Shown here: piece after piece, positions 1-10,270 of the stretch | How the letters are laid out: each line of letters opens with the position of its first letter | Position numbering within the stretch: position 1 is the first letter of the stretch | From: Pelodera strongyloides | Lineage: Eukaryota > Nematoda > Chromadorea > Rhabditida > Rhabditidae | NCBI GenBank assembly: GCA_036852015.1 | Contig: JAANDG010000083.1 | Coordinates: forward strand, 248,001-312,000 | Direction of reading: 5' to 3' | DNA: 64,000 bases | Translations under genes and position numbers: made by a program | Notes under the pieces: generated by a model | Database searches by the model: none | What the model saw: only the letters and a program-made list of their open reading frames with translations | Told to the model about the DNA's origin: nothing

Positions 1-125
1 TGTCACAGGAAACGTTTATGCTCCGGGCCCATATGTGTACACAGAGCGACTAACTAACGCCTAACAATAAGGTACTATTTTAAAGCAACGGAAGCAAAAT
101 GAAAAGTCAAAATACGAAAACCTAC

Positions 126-1693
126 ACTATCTCCTTCCATTGGTCTCGCAGGTGGCCAAGAGTCAGTCAGCAAATCCTTGGGCTGATAGTAATACGCAGC
201 ACCGGCCACGTGACCACACGTGCACATCAAAACCTGAAAGTAGGCAAATGAATATACTATAAAAGTAATTTTAGGTATTAGGTAAACATAAACGTCACAA
301 AATTTCACCACCTCTATGAAGGTATGAAGTCTAGATTTGCCAAGTAATAATAAAGTTGATACGCTGACCGCAATGCTACAAAATCCAACTCCTCTTGCAA
401 GCTTGAACATTAGTATTGCAACCCTAACCAAATTACAAACCGACGAAAGAATTAAATACCTTTGGCTTCCTATTAGGCCACAACGAATGATCGTGGATCA
501 CTTCCACCGGAGTAGTCAAAGTCTAAAGATGGCATATGGTGATGGCATAAAACGAGAACACATTCAACACAAAATAATAGAAAATAATGTGTTTCAAGCT
601 CCCTACTTATAAACTACAATGCTCAGGGGTCCGATGCTCCGATTTCAGCTTCAGCATTACTCACTCAGTATAACAGAGCATGACAAAACTCGCAATCAGA
701 CTTATTTCCAAGTTTAAACTATATATTATGTGTTCATTAATTATTCAGTCTCATAGTACCCGTTCCTAGCTCCCACAACCAACGCTCATGATAGACTGGC
801 AAACTTATCAACATGAAAAGCAAAGCACCTCCCAAACAAAATAAAAAAACTCAAGCCTTACATCGAGAACCTTTGTGAGCCGAGAGTCCATAAACTGCGA
901 GATCGGGTTTCTAACTTCTTCTTTGACATTATCAAAGCCGCCGAGCTGAAAAAGTGGAGAATGTACCAAAAAAGAAAAAAACTACATAACATAATATAGC
1001 TCTATTCATCCAGAGATCAATAACTAAATTCATGTAGCACGGATCTACGCTAAGATATTACAAAATCACAACACAAACCTTATAAGAAATTAGGCCGCAA
1101 GCCGCATTTTGTTCATTTTGTCCGCTCCACGTTGCACTTGTCTTGTCAATTGAGAGTCGTAAATACTCCACCACCACAATATTTAAAAAAAAAAATGCCC
1201 AAAATGTAAAACAAAGCCCCACCTCATTGCTCATCTCCAGCATCCAGTTTCTGAAAGCAACATCAAACATGTCCGGAGTGCTGAGAATCAGCACTGCCAT
1301 CGTGTTCTTCCCATACGGTAGCTGGAATTCTGGTCCCACCGCAGCATTATAGGCACCGATCTAAAATGTATCAAGAAAAGTAAGGTTATACCCCCCCCCC
1401 TTCCCACATTCCATATTCACGAAAGAATTGATCTGTGTGCTAGGACCCACACTTGAAATACACCGGCCGGTAAGGTCCAGCACTATTGTTCTTACCGCGT
1501 ACGATATCTTCAAAATTAGGATTCCAACCAGCGAATAAAAAGCAACAAACCAAACACCGTCGAGTTCACTGCTCACATCCTAGAAATAAATAAAAATATA
1601 TAAACCCACTCTAAAAGGATACGTCTCGAACCCCTCTTCGTTCGGCAAGAGGTTTTCCAGTGTACGTCGAATTGCTTCCGCGTCCGCGTCCAT
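126..1693 (-). CDS. cblc-1: MMACHC-like cobalamin trafficking protein, partial (3' end beyond left edge)
   Basis: MMACHC (CblC) is a cytosolic flavin-dependent protein that decyanates and dealkylates incoming cobalamins and glutathione-linked derivatives, feeding methionine synthase and methylmalonyl-CoA mutase. I see four exons on the minus strand, all phase 0: 1693-1610, 1360-1223, 945-862 and 233-about 126. Exon 1 starts MDADAEAIRRTL and ends in YPFR; exon 2 gives IGAYNAAVGPEF...LPYG and LSTPDMFDVAF, matching the family stretch ...YN...P.FHLP and LSTP.MFD.A. Exon 4 contains the very characteristic HVAGAAYYYQ. The remaining part (family GVxxHPxFGGWFAxRG region and C-terminus) must lie left of base 1. 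It is the last visible gene of the mdt-31/mdt-4 series, 665 bp downstream of the mdt-4 stop. The exact end of exon 4 is uncertain (donor GTAGGT assumed). Confidence 0.88.
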
Positions 1694-2357
1694 ACCACCC
1701 AGATCTGCAAAAGAAAAAGACGAGAGTAGTAAAAGACAAAATACAAGGAAATATCGTAAGTTACACGAATTAAAAGTACGAATATGAACGTATTTACCAC
1801 CTAAGTTACTGATAGGCTTCCTAGCGTAACGCTTGTCAAACAAACAAGCAAACTAGCAAACGCGACGCACAAACAAAAACTTAAAAAACAATGAAGACAA
1901 CTCTAATTCCCAGTTATATTTGGAAGAAACCAGTTTTCGACTAAACAAGAACGAAAACGTTTGAAAAAAATAAATTTTATAAAAAGTAATACAGGAAAAC
2001 AAATAAGAGATCAAATAAATACACATAGGTGGAAACGTCAAAGTATAATTCAAATTTCAACAAAGAAAAGAAACAAAATAACAACGAGCATGGCCATGGG
2101 GTGCATGTACCTAGTACCTACACATAAAGTCTAAAGAAAAGCATGCCTTCATATCAAAAAGTATCACATGAAACAAACAATCAAGGAATCAAAATACCAG
2201 CTAAACCTCGTGAATAACCACAGCACATATTAATCATACTGTACAAAACAGAGACAAAAGGACTGCACCGCGGATGAGAAAAGGTTCCGAATAAGCACTA
2301 ACTAATAAATACATGACTCTTACACAACAAAAAAAAGTCTATCTCAAATTCAGAAAC

Positions 2358-5300
2358 CTATCTGGGACTCTCATCTTCACTTGATGACGACGATGAAGAA
2401 TCACTGCTCATCTGCTCCACACTGCTCACCGGGGGAAGTGGCCGGGCAGTTGGCGACGTGAAGTTTACCTGGAAATTGAAAAAACAGACGTGAAAAGATT
2501 TTTTCGTTTTTTTTTTCAGACCCTGCCTGCTTCTATTCCTTCAGGTCAAGTCCCAACTACAAAACTACGGAAAATTAAGGTCAAGAAAGCAAGGCGACTT
2601 TAACTCCGATGAAAACAATGAATGCCTTTACAACTTGTCAGAAACACAAAATTAATGTAACTTGAGTGCCATTCTGTGCCTGAAATCTGAAACCATGCAC
2701 ATCACAGGCACACAATCACATCCAAGTGTCATACCGCTTTAAAGTCATCTCGAGGAGACGCAATGCAACGAGAACACGTAATTCAACTCACCGTCGGACT
2801 CGTGATCTGTGGGCTGGCATTGGTACTCGGTCGACGTCCTCCAAACGGTGACACATTGGGCATCATTCCCCTAGACATCGACTGCGATACAGGCCCACCA
2901 CGTCCACGAGGCGAACTCGACGGCTGACCATACCTAAGAATTAAGGCTGACCATACCTAAGAATTAAGGCTGACCATACCTAAGAATTAAGGCTGTCCAT
3001 ACCTAAGAATTAAGGCTGACCATACCTAAGAATTAAGGCTGACCATACCTAAGAATTAAGGCTGACCATACCTAAGAATTAAGGCTGACCATACCTAAGA
3101 ATTAAGGCTGACCATACCTAAGAATTAAGGCTGACCATACCTAAGAATTAAGGCTGACCATACCTAAGAATTAAGGCTGACCATACCTAAGAATTAAGGC
3201 TGACCATACCTAAGAATTAAGGCTGACAATACCTAAGAATAAAAGTTCCCTGCAATTCTGTAAATCAGGTTCTAAAACTGAATTCTATGCAAAAATTAAG
3301 TTTATAGGCGAGAGCCAGATAGGGCACAATTCAGATTGTAAACATACAAATGACCCAATCAAGGTTCATAAATCATGAGTGAAACACTCCGATTTTCATG
3401 TGGAAACTTCTAAGTGGTACAAACGAAAATGAACACAAATATAGGACAGAAGATTTAGCAGAGTGAAAAACAAATTAGACATAAGACGCCTTACCACTGT
3501 GTGGCTAAACGTTTCACTCAAATATCAAGTTGCAACAGTTCTCCTCCCACTCACCCCCTCGGACTCCAGTTTCTCTGCATACTCCCGGGTGGGAATCCAC
3601 CAGGTCCAGTCATCGGGGACACGTTCATCCTACCGCCAACGCCCGGTTGTGGGGGAGTGCGAACCTGCAGCAACAAACAAATTAGGATTTGAGCTTCTCT
3701 TCTCAAGGTGCAGCACTTACACTTTTCATGTTCCCGTAAAAAGTCAAACGTAGAGGACGTCTAAAAATAAAAAAGCCTAAATAAACAATTTGCACTATTT
3801 GCACAAGAAAAAAAGATCTGATAACAAATGAGATAAAGAAAAAAAAAAGGTGCGATAAAGAAATGCACCGGAACAGTTTAGAACATTGCGATTGCGCCAA
3901 ACACAAAAAATAGTGCGAAGAAAACTATACATACGAACTTTCCGACTACGAGTACTGCTATTCCTCACACTTCCGCTATAAATGGGATCAACTACACCGA
4001 CTCGACTGCAACCTTAGAGGTTAGAGGGACACAACAACCGGTTTTTAAAACGTTTGTCGTGTCGGAGACAACTGCATATTCCCATACGTTATATTCAAAT
4101 GAATGGAATCGGACCATAAATGGTACCGTGATTTGCAAACTCAACATAGGGGCACCGAACACAGCACAGCGTCCAACATACGTTTCAAAAACCTGCTGTT
4201 ACACCGCTTAAAACTCACATTTGGTGGTTGTCGCAGTGGTGGTATCATCGGATGCACTACGTGTGATTGTGGTCGTGGGGCATTCAAATGACTATTACTG
4301 AACTCTGGTTCAGTCGGGAACGGGCGCGACGGGTCGCCTATAAAACATACAATAGACTAATAGAAGAATCAGAACACGGTTAACGATTAAAGTGATAAGA
4401 TAAGATTGGTCACACAGCTCTACAAGGACGCTAATAGGAATAGGAGTCTATTCAAACAAAGAGAAAAGGACCCTTACACCTCGCTCACTGAGCAAATGTG
4501 ATACCAAAAACGCAAACACCAAAAATGCATCTCAAAAAGTATACATGTTATGTTCCCAAGTTCCCATTTTGTGTACTTCGGTCGTCGGGCAAACGCCCAC
4601 AGGCTTTCCTATGTATCCTATGCCAATTTTGTACGATTGCCGTGGACGATCGTACAAAATTAGCATAGGATACATAGGATTTGCTTGTCATATGCAAATT
4701 TTCCAAAGGGGCTAGAATTTCGCTTTAATATGTAAAGATTCGCCTGTGTGTTTTCGTCCACTGCCAATGAATGAAGGGATGGAGAAAACCTTACAAACAA
4801 ATCCTATCCTCCCCAAACATTCGTCTAATCTTTAGCTTAGAAGCTACGAGACATACCTTGTTGCCAGAAAAGTGGAGCGGCCACGGCGTACGATTTCGAT
4901 ATTTGATGTGCGAACCTAACCAGCTCTTCTGTGTTCACCGGACGGGCTTCCGATTCCCATACGCTCTTTACCTTCTTGTTTGCCTGAGGAGATAAATGAT
5001 AAATAGCATTAAATAAATAAAATAACAGAAAACCTAACAAAGAACAAATCCATTAAGATGGAATTTAAAGTCTATTCGATAGATGATAGATTCCGCTGAT
5101 TTTTCAATGAATTTACGCTACGTGGAATAACCAACCGAAATACGTAAGGTCCTAAGAGCGTGCTTCATAAAGTATGAATGAAAGACTCTGATTTTTCAGG
5201 CGCAAATTTCTAGTAAGAGAAAGGTCTTCTTAGCTTTTTGGCTTTAAATCCGTATTTATTGCGTACGCGTACGAAGCTTGCGACAGAAAGTAAAAGTTAG

Positions 5301-6591
5301 AAAGCAGATGATACGGTATAAACTGCCTGGTTTATGACACACAAGTTTATGAAATGACCTGAAAAGCAACCGCCCAAAGTGAATGGAAATAATCAAATTA
5401 CAACTGCGAAGACACTGGAAGCAGCAGTATATGACATGTTAACGGTGCGCACCACTGATTCTTCCTACTTCGACACCATATTATATAAAAATTACCTGCA
5501 AAGCAGTGGTTGAAACAGTATTGTAATTTGCTTATATGATATGCTAACTTGCTAACGGTTCGCACCGGCTATTCTTCCTGCTTTGACACCATGTTATATA
5601 TTAAAAAAATTCTGGAAAGCAGCCGGTTACTGTATTTTGCAACAGTATATGACATGAATTACCTGAAAAGCAGCCGCCGATAGTGCAAATTCGGCAGCCT
5701 TGAGCTCCGCTTCCACCTTATTGATTACGTCATTACGATTCTCCACACACTTTTCCAGTTCTCGAATCAACTCCTCGCGTCTCTGATATTCCTCCACTAA
5801 ACGATATTTTTGATAAAGCGGTGTGACACGTGGTTTTTGAAATGAACTGCGTTTGCGTTTCCACGTATTATATGCAAATATCGCTCCGTCAGTGCCAAGT
5901 ACATGCTGAAGGGCAGAGGAGAGGGCGCATATAAATCTGCATATTTGCCGTAATTACCGTACAGATACAGCCGAACTTTATAAGAATACATACATAAGGT
6001 AGGCGTTCGCTACGAAGCATAGGTCCTCAAACTGAAGTTGGACATTGAATTACGTTGAATAAACCAGCCACCAACCTTTCGATAAATATTCCTTCACTTG
6101 TTGTTGTTTACCATCAAAAATATGTGCTAAATCACACATTGTCTCTTCTCCCAGCTTCTTCTTATCGCGTTCCAATAGAAATTCGAGAATCTGAAGGGAA
6201 AACAATGAAAATCAACATAACTGTAATATTATAGCCATTGCTGATGGCGTCGCCCCAGTAGTGTAAACGGCCCATAGCTAGTACCCGTGCCATTCAAGTC
6301 GAGTGCAACAAGCGATCAGCTGTTGTGCAGGGGAAATGACGTATTAGTATTAGTGATAAAGTTATGATCTAGTCTACCTACTACCTAGGACCTATGGGCC
6401 ACTTACACAGAGATAATAGGTCGCAGCTATATACACATACACTGAGAAGCCCGTGGTGAACGCTATCTCAGCTTCTATCACGGTTACACGGTTACCACTA
6501 TCAAGCTAACAAACAAAGCCACCTGCTTAACTATTCCTTCCAAATCATCCGTTGCCTCCAACAAGTAATCACGCAGACTTCTCTCGGACAT
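2358..6591 (-). CDS. mdt-4: Mediator complex subunit 4 (MED4), 308 aa, 8 exons
   Basis: MED4 is a Middle-module subunit of Mediator, the nuclear complex that links transcription factors to RNA polymerase II. Exons (minus): 6591-6523, 6190-6076, 5796-5663, 4983-4857, 4337-4219, 3664-3555, 2933-2792, 2468-2358; phases agree at every junction. Residues 1-106 form a helical N-terminal half with the coiled-coil stretch VEEYQRREELIRELEK. About residues 125-155 hold the diagnostic ELVRFAHQISKSYAVAAP followed by W..GDPSRPFPTE, as in human MED4 (YAHRISASNAVCAPLTW, GDPRRPYPT). The C-terminus is Gly/Pro/Ser-rich and ends in an acidic serine run (SSDSSSSSSEDESPR), also a MED4 hallmark. The start is the first ATG after a likely spliced-leader acceptor. 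Exon 7 is preceded by an amplified 3' splice site (see 2922-3240). At 308 residues it is somewhat longer than human MED4 (270). Confidence 0.92.
2922..3240. repeat. 23-bp minisatellite, about 13 units, made of the mdt-4 exon 7 splice acceptor
   Basis: A 23-bp unit (plus strand core CTGACCATACCTAAGAATTA) repeats about 13 times with almost no divergence, except CTGTCC in one unit and CTGACAATACC near the outer end. On the minus strand the unit reads TTAATTCTTAG/GTATGGTCAGCC, which is exactly the polypyrimidine/AG acceptor plus the first bases of mdt-4 exon 7. Each unit therefore carries a complete 3' splice site; only the innermost (exon start 2933) gives the full exon. Because 23 is not divisible by three, use of most outer acceptors would shift the frame. 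Confidence 0.9.
3241..3554. other. Rest of mdt-4 intron 6, no gene
   Basis: AT-rich intronic DNA between exon 6 and the minisatellite. I see no coding, tRNA or transposon ends here. Confidence 0.6.
4600..4730. mobile_element. Palindromic MITE (family C), 5'-truncated copy
   Basis: Inverted halves around a central GATTGCCGTGGACGATCG, arms reading CCTATGTATCCTATGC and its complement, and an end CTAGAATTTCGCTTTAA. The same element occurs in full at 19870-20041, 52971-53141 and 61399-61565. It lies in mdt-4 intron 4, and its left end is degraded. Confidence 0.8.
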
Positions 6592-6611
6592 TCTTGCTTG
6601 TTGCCTTTTTG

Positions 6612-6640
6612 CCTGCCTAAATACTTATTTTTTTTTAGAA
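6612..6640 (-). promoter_or_regulatory. Probable trans-splice acceptor of mdt-4
   Basis: On the minus strand, ...AAAATAAGTATTTAG precedes the start codon by about 25 bases (acceptor AG at 6618-6617). No upstream donor in frame is needed, so this is best read as a spliced-leader acceptor; SL2 would be expected if the genes are an operon. Inferred from position only. Confidence 0.5.
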
Positions 6641-6853
6641 AATATAAACCAAGTTAAACAAAAATTGGCGAAAACTAAAGAAGGCTTACAAACCAAATAT
6701 AAAGGATTCACAACAACAAAAGCATAAACGAGAAAACAAGAAATAACAAACCGGTAAAGAAACGTGCATATACAATAGGCAATAGGTAAAGTAGGCTCAG
6801 TAACCCGTTCCATATGAAGGCAGAGAGAAACACTCAACAACCCATGTGTCAGA

Positions 6854-6859
6854 TTTATT
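6854..6859 (-). terminator. AATAAA poly(A) signal of mdt-31
   Basis: AATAAA on the minus strand, about 80 bases after the mdt-31 stop and about 235 bases before the mdt-4 trans-splice acceptor. This order (poly(A) signal, short spacer, acceptor) is that of internal genes in nematode operons. Confidence 0.65.
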
Positions 6860-6939
6860 GATAACTACAACGTATGATGATAGAGATCGATATGCTTCCG
6901 CAAAATTCACAATTTGAAATTACAAATCACAATGTCAGG

Positions 6940-8768
6940 TCACGCCGCAGATGTCTGCTCCTTTTCTTTATCAGTATTTTCGGATTGTGATGGTCTGCAA
7001 AAAAATGAGCTAAATTAACAAATATTGTCAAAACTGTGATCTTGGGAAAAGTTTGAAGGATTTTGGAAAAGTTCGGTTCAAGACGGAAGTTTTCCTGAGC
7101 GCAGAAAAGCAGGATACTCCGCTACGTTATTATTAAAGTTAAGAACAGCTGGATTTTTACGTATTTTAGGAAAATACGTAAAAATCCAGCTGTTCTTAAC
7201 TTTTATAATTATGTCTGTGGTGTGGTCTCTCATTTTTGGCACTATCTCACTTTTCTTGCGTTTAAATCGTGAAACTTGAAACAAACTTTTCCAAAATTCT
7301 TCCAACTTCCCATCTTAAATGCGCCTGTAGTTAACCGTTAATCCACCATGCCAACAGAACAAAAAAGAGTTAACTTGACAGTACAAGTAGATATATCGAT
7401 GTTGTAAGTTGTATTAACGACACGTTTTGACACGACACGACACGTATGCGTCCAAACAGGTTTTTCTTATATCAGGTGGAGTGGACAGTGGACATGATAC
7501 AGATAAGAAATAAACATACACATTTTCGTGAAGCCTCATACGTTTTCGCAAATAATACTGCCATTGGAGAACCTGAAAACAAACAATGATTCAAGGATAA
7601 TCAGAGATATACAAATATAATATGGTTCATTCAAGAGACGCTCTCAAAGGTTGACTCTTACATAAAAAAATTCCGTCTTCTTCAACTTGTTCAAGATGCA
7701 GACTGCAGTTAATGTCATAGTCATTCATGTTGTTACAACACTTTTAGTCATATTGATGCGCAAACTCTAATAAATATGTTAATAAATATTTACTATGATA
7801 CCGGCAGTTATTCAATTGTAGATTGTTACTGAACATTTTTAGGCATACTGATCCATAAATTCTAATATTTTAATAAATATTTAATATAGTACCTGCTGAT
7901 CTTCGATGAACTTTGCACTTGCTGCGGATTCAATATTTTTTCTGAAGTCCTCCTCTTGAATTGCTTCGAGCATGAATAAACACTGGGGGTAGGTCAACGC
8001 TCTAAATATTATTACTTATTATTAGCTACAAAAGTATATAACATCCGGTTTTGGCCAGGTATCTTGGATTCTGTACTCAAACGTGGTCTGTGTAAATCAC
8101 ACGCGATATGGATAGGGCGCTGCTTTACAGCTAATAATATTGAGTTGCATGCAAATTTGGGAATGCAGTTGTCCAAAAAGAGCCGTTATATCGCTTTAAG
8201 ATTTAAACTGAATGCATGAAGCAACAAAATAGAGTTTGACACGAATGACAAAAGCTTACCGTGCGTATTCAGGACGCTTCCAATACAGCAAGTATTTGAG
8301 ATAGTTCACAAAGTACTCCTCCTTGAAGTAGCCCCGCTGAGCCAGAACTAGGAAAGGAGGATCATAGACAAGCTTCTAACTAACAACACAATAATTTCTT
8401 TGGCAGCATACTAAAGCACGGCGACATTTCATATGGGGTAGCGCCGGTAGCGGCTGTTAGCTGCACAAGTAAAGGCCAGGGTTCTATTTCCGTAAAAGGA
8501 AACTACTTTGACAGAACGGGATATAATTTTTCATAGCTCGAATGAGCAATACGGAAACTCACAATTCAGATAGTTCGGATTCGCTAAAGATTGCACAAAT
8601 TCGCACTCAATTTCGAATCGTCTCCGTTGCTCTTCGGGAGGCTCCAAGGGCGTCTGGATAGCAGGACCTATAAAACAAGCATTATGTGGACGTAAATTGT
8701 GATAATATTGGATAATTTCGACACAGAAAATGAAAAAAAAATGAAAATTTACGTTTGCCATAGTCCAT
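6940..8768 (-). CDS. mdt-31: Mediator complex subunit 31 (MED31/SOH1), 141 aa, 6 exons
   Basis: MED31 is a small, highly conserved Middle-module subunit of Mediator. Exons (minus): 8768-8753, 8667-8563, 8347-8260, 8001-7893, 7572-7520, 6994-6940; all junction phases fit and sum to 142 codons. The reading contains FEIECEFVQSLANPNYLN, then FLAQRGYF..EYFVNYLKYL, LLYWKRPEYA, LTYPQCLFMLE, and WQYYLRKRMRLHEN. These follow human MED31 in order and spacing (LANPNYLN, AQRGYF, NYLKYLLYW, YPQCLHMLE, QHY). The start MDYGKR is chosen because only it gives phase 1 into exon 2. For exon 5 the GTATGT donor is chosen, giving a polar tail ending KEQTSAA. The stop lies 349 bp upstream of the mdt-4 ATG, so the two Mediator genes are probably co-transcribed. 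Confidence 0.93.
7135..7203. repeat. Perfect 33-bp inverted repeat with 3-nt loop
   Basis: Arms 7135-7167 and 7171-7203 are exact reverse complements (core AACAGCTGGATTTTTACG) separated by AGG. The hairpin lies in mdt-31 intron 5 and would fold in the pre-mRNA. No other copy was noticed in the window. Confidence 0.9.
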
Positions 8769-8905
8769 AACGGTCTATTGTCGATCTGGTTGATTCAGGC
8801 GGACACTACAACCGTACAATAATGCAGCAAATACTTTTCTATCCGGTAGGTGGACCCTGACCGATATGAGAGGGGAGCGGCGCGCAGTGGGCGGATATAA
8901 TTCAC

Positions 8906-10078
8906 CTATGCGTTCACTGCTTTTTTCGTCTGCTGCAAGATCTTCCGGATTTTATACAGTCGATTTGCTATTGGGAAATAGAAACTGGGGTGCAACTGAT
9001 ATAAATCGTCTAAGCCAATGTTTTCTATCTGTTGTCTTTTATTGATTTCAATTAGGCTCCGGCTCGGACTGACAAGGATAAAATGCATCGAGGGGCTTGT
9101 TATGGGGTTTGCAAGTATGCCCGATTTTCCTTGCAAGTATCGAAAAATTTACCGTATCTTGGCACTACACGAGCATATCTACAGGCAGTTTTTACGACCG
9201 ATCGCCACGGGACCAATTGTTCAACAAAAAATGTCTTTGGTGGCGGATTTTCTATAGTGCGGATGTGTCAAAGTTACGGTAAAGTTGTGTAAAAAGCACA
9301 CGATTTTGCGAATTGATACTTGCAAGGAAAATTCGCGGTTTTTGGCATACTTGCAAACCCCATAAGTGGAAAGGTAATGCACGGCGATTGTTCATGGCTA
9401 TAGACAGCCCTCACAGTTTACTCCTCTTCAAATTCTACTGATTAATTATGGATTAGCTCTAGTCAGCTGTACACCCCAAAACGTAAAATCAATAAATAGA
9501 TAATTGCCTATCGGGACATCAAATTTTTTCCATAATTAAACTGTCATATATTTCGTGTCCAAATAATGACTTCTGCTTTGAGTTACTACTGAAGGTCAGA
9601 GTTTTGGATGTGCAGCTTGTTTAGATGTCTTATCCAATAGATTTCTATGCGATATATGCATGTATAGATAAATTATACGTGGAAACGTGGAAAGTTTTTT
9701 TGTAAGCGTATATAATAAGAGAGCAATGGCGAAAAGATGTAGTAGGTACAAATTACATGGCCAGGTCGAAAGTCCTAACGATTTTGTTCACTTTCCCATT
9801 GTCGCCAATATAGTGCAGGCACTTTCCCAGCAGTATATAAAGCGCTCAGGATAGAGCGACCTTCCGAAAACATAAGTTAAATACACAGTCAGGTGCAAAT
9901 CCAAATGAAAACGAAATGGTAATATACAATTCTAGCTTAATAATGCAATCTTCTACATTGTGTCCAGAATTCTATTACTTTTGAAAGGTAGAAGGTAGAA
10001 CACACCATTTTGGAGGAAAGTTCGAAAAGGCTCCGGAACTGTGGACAGAAACGAAGTCCGCTTACGTCTGTAGTCCAT
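8906..10078 (-). CDS. Unrecognised gene upstream of mdt-31; last exon firm, upstream exons tentative
   Basis: The last exon is 9068-8906: it follows a strong acceptor (TTTATCCTTGTCAG), is open for 53 codons, and reads SLIEINKRQQIENI, LDDLYQLHPSFYFPIANR, LYKIRKILQQTKKAVNA, then stop. Composition looks coding, but I do not recognise the family. A likely first exon begins at ATG 10078 (MDYRRKRTSFLSTVPEP...), about 15 bases after a CATTTAG acceptor that could take a spliced leader. A middle exon lies around 9865-9770, where more than one frame is open and two frames end in the phase the last exon requires; I cannot decide between them. The stop is only about 137 bp upstream of the mdt-31 ATG, so this may be the first gene of an operon with mdt-31, mdt-4 and cblc-1. 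Confidence 0.5.
9103..9362. mobile_element. Tc1/mariner-type MITE, 260 bp
   Basis: Ends TGGGGTTTGCAAGTATGCC and its reverse complement, flanked by TA on both sides (9101-9102, 9363-9364). A second internal inverted pair (CCTTGCAAGTATCG / CGAATTGATACTTGCAAGG) is also visible. No transposase frame. It lies in the intron just upstream of the last exon of the unrecognised minus-strand gene. Confidence 0.75.
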
Positions 10079-10270
10079 ATTTTCAGATGCCTAAATGACA
10101 AGCAAAACATAAAGTTCGTTATTTTGCTATAAGAAATCTAATGCAATCGTAAAATTTCATTTCAAAAAATACGTCAGAGCTCTTTTTGATCTTTCTGTTC
10201 AACCCACACACTTGGAAGTAAACTACTAAACGTGCCACGTGTTGTAAAGAAATTTTCATAAAATCAAACA

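Noticed and set aside
9833..9840. TATATAAA as a plus-strand promoter for the repeat array gene
   Set aside because: The site overlaps a probable minus-strand exon (about 9865-9770) and no splice-consistent first exon follows it.
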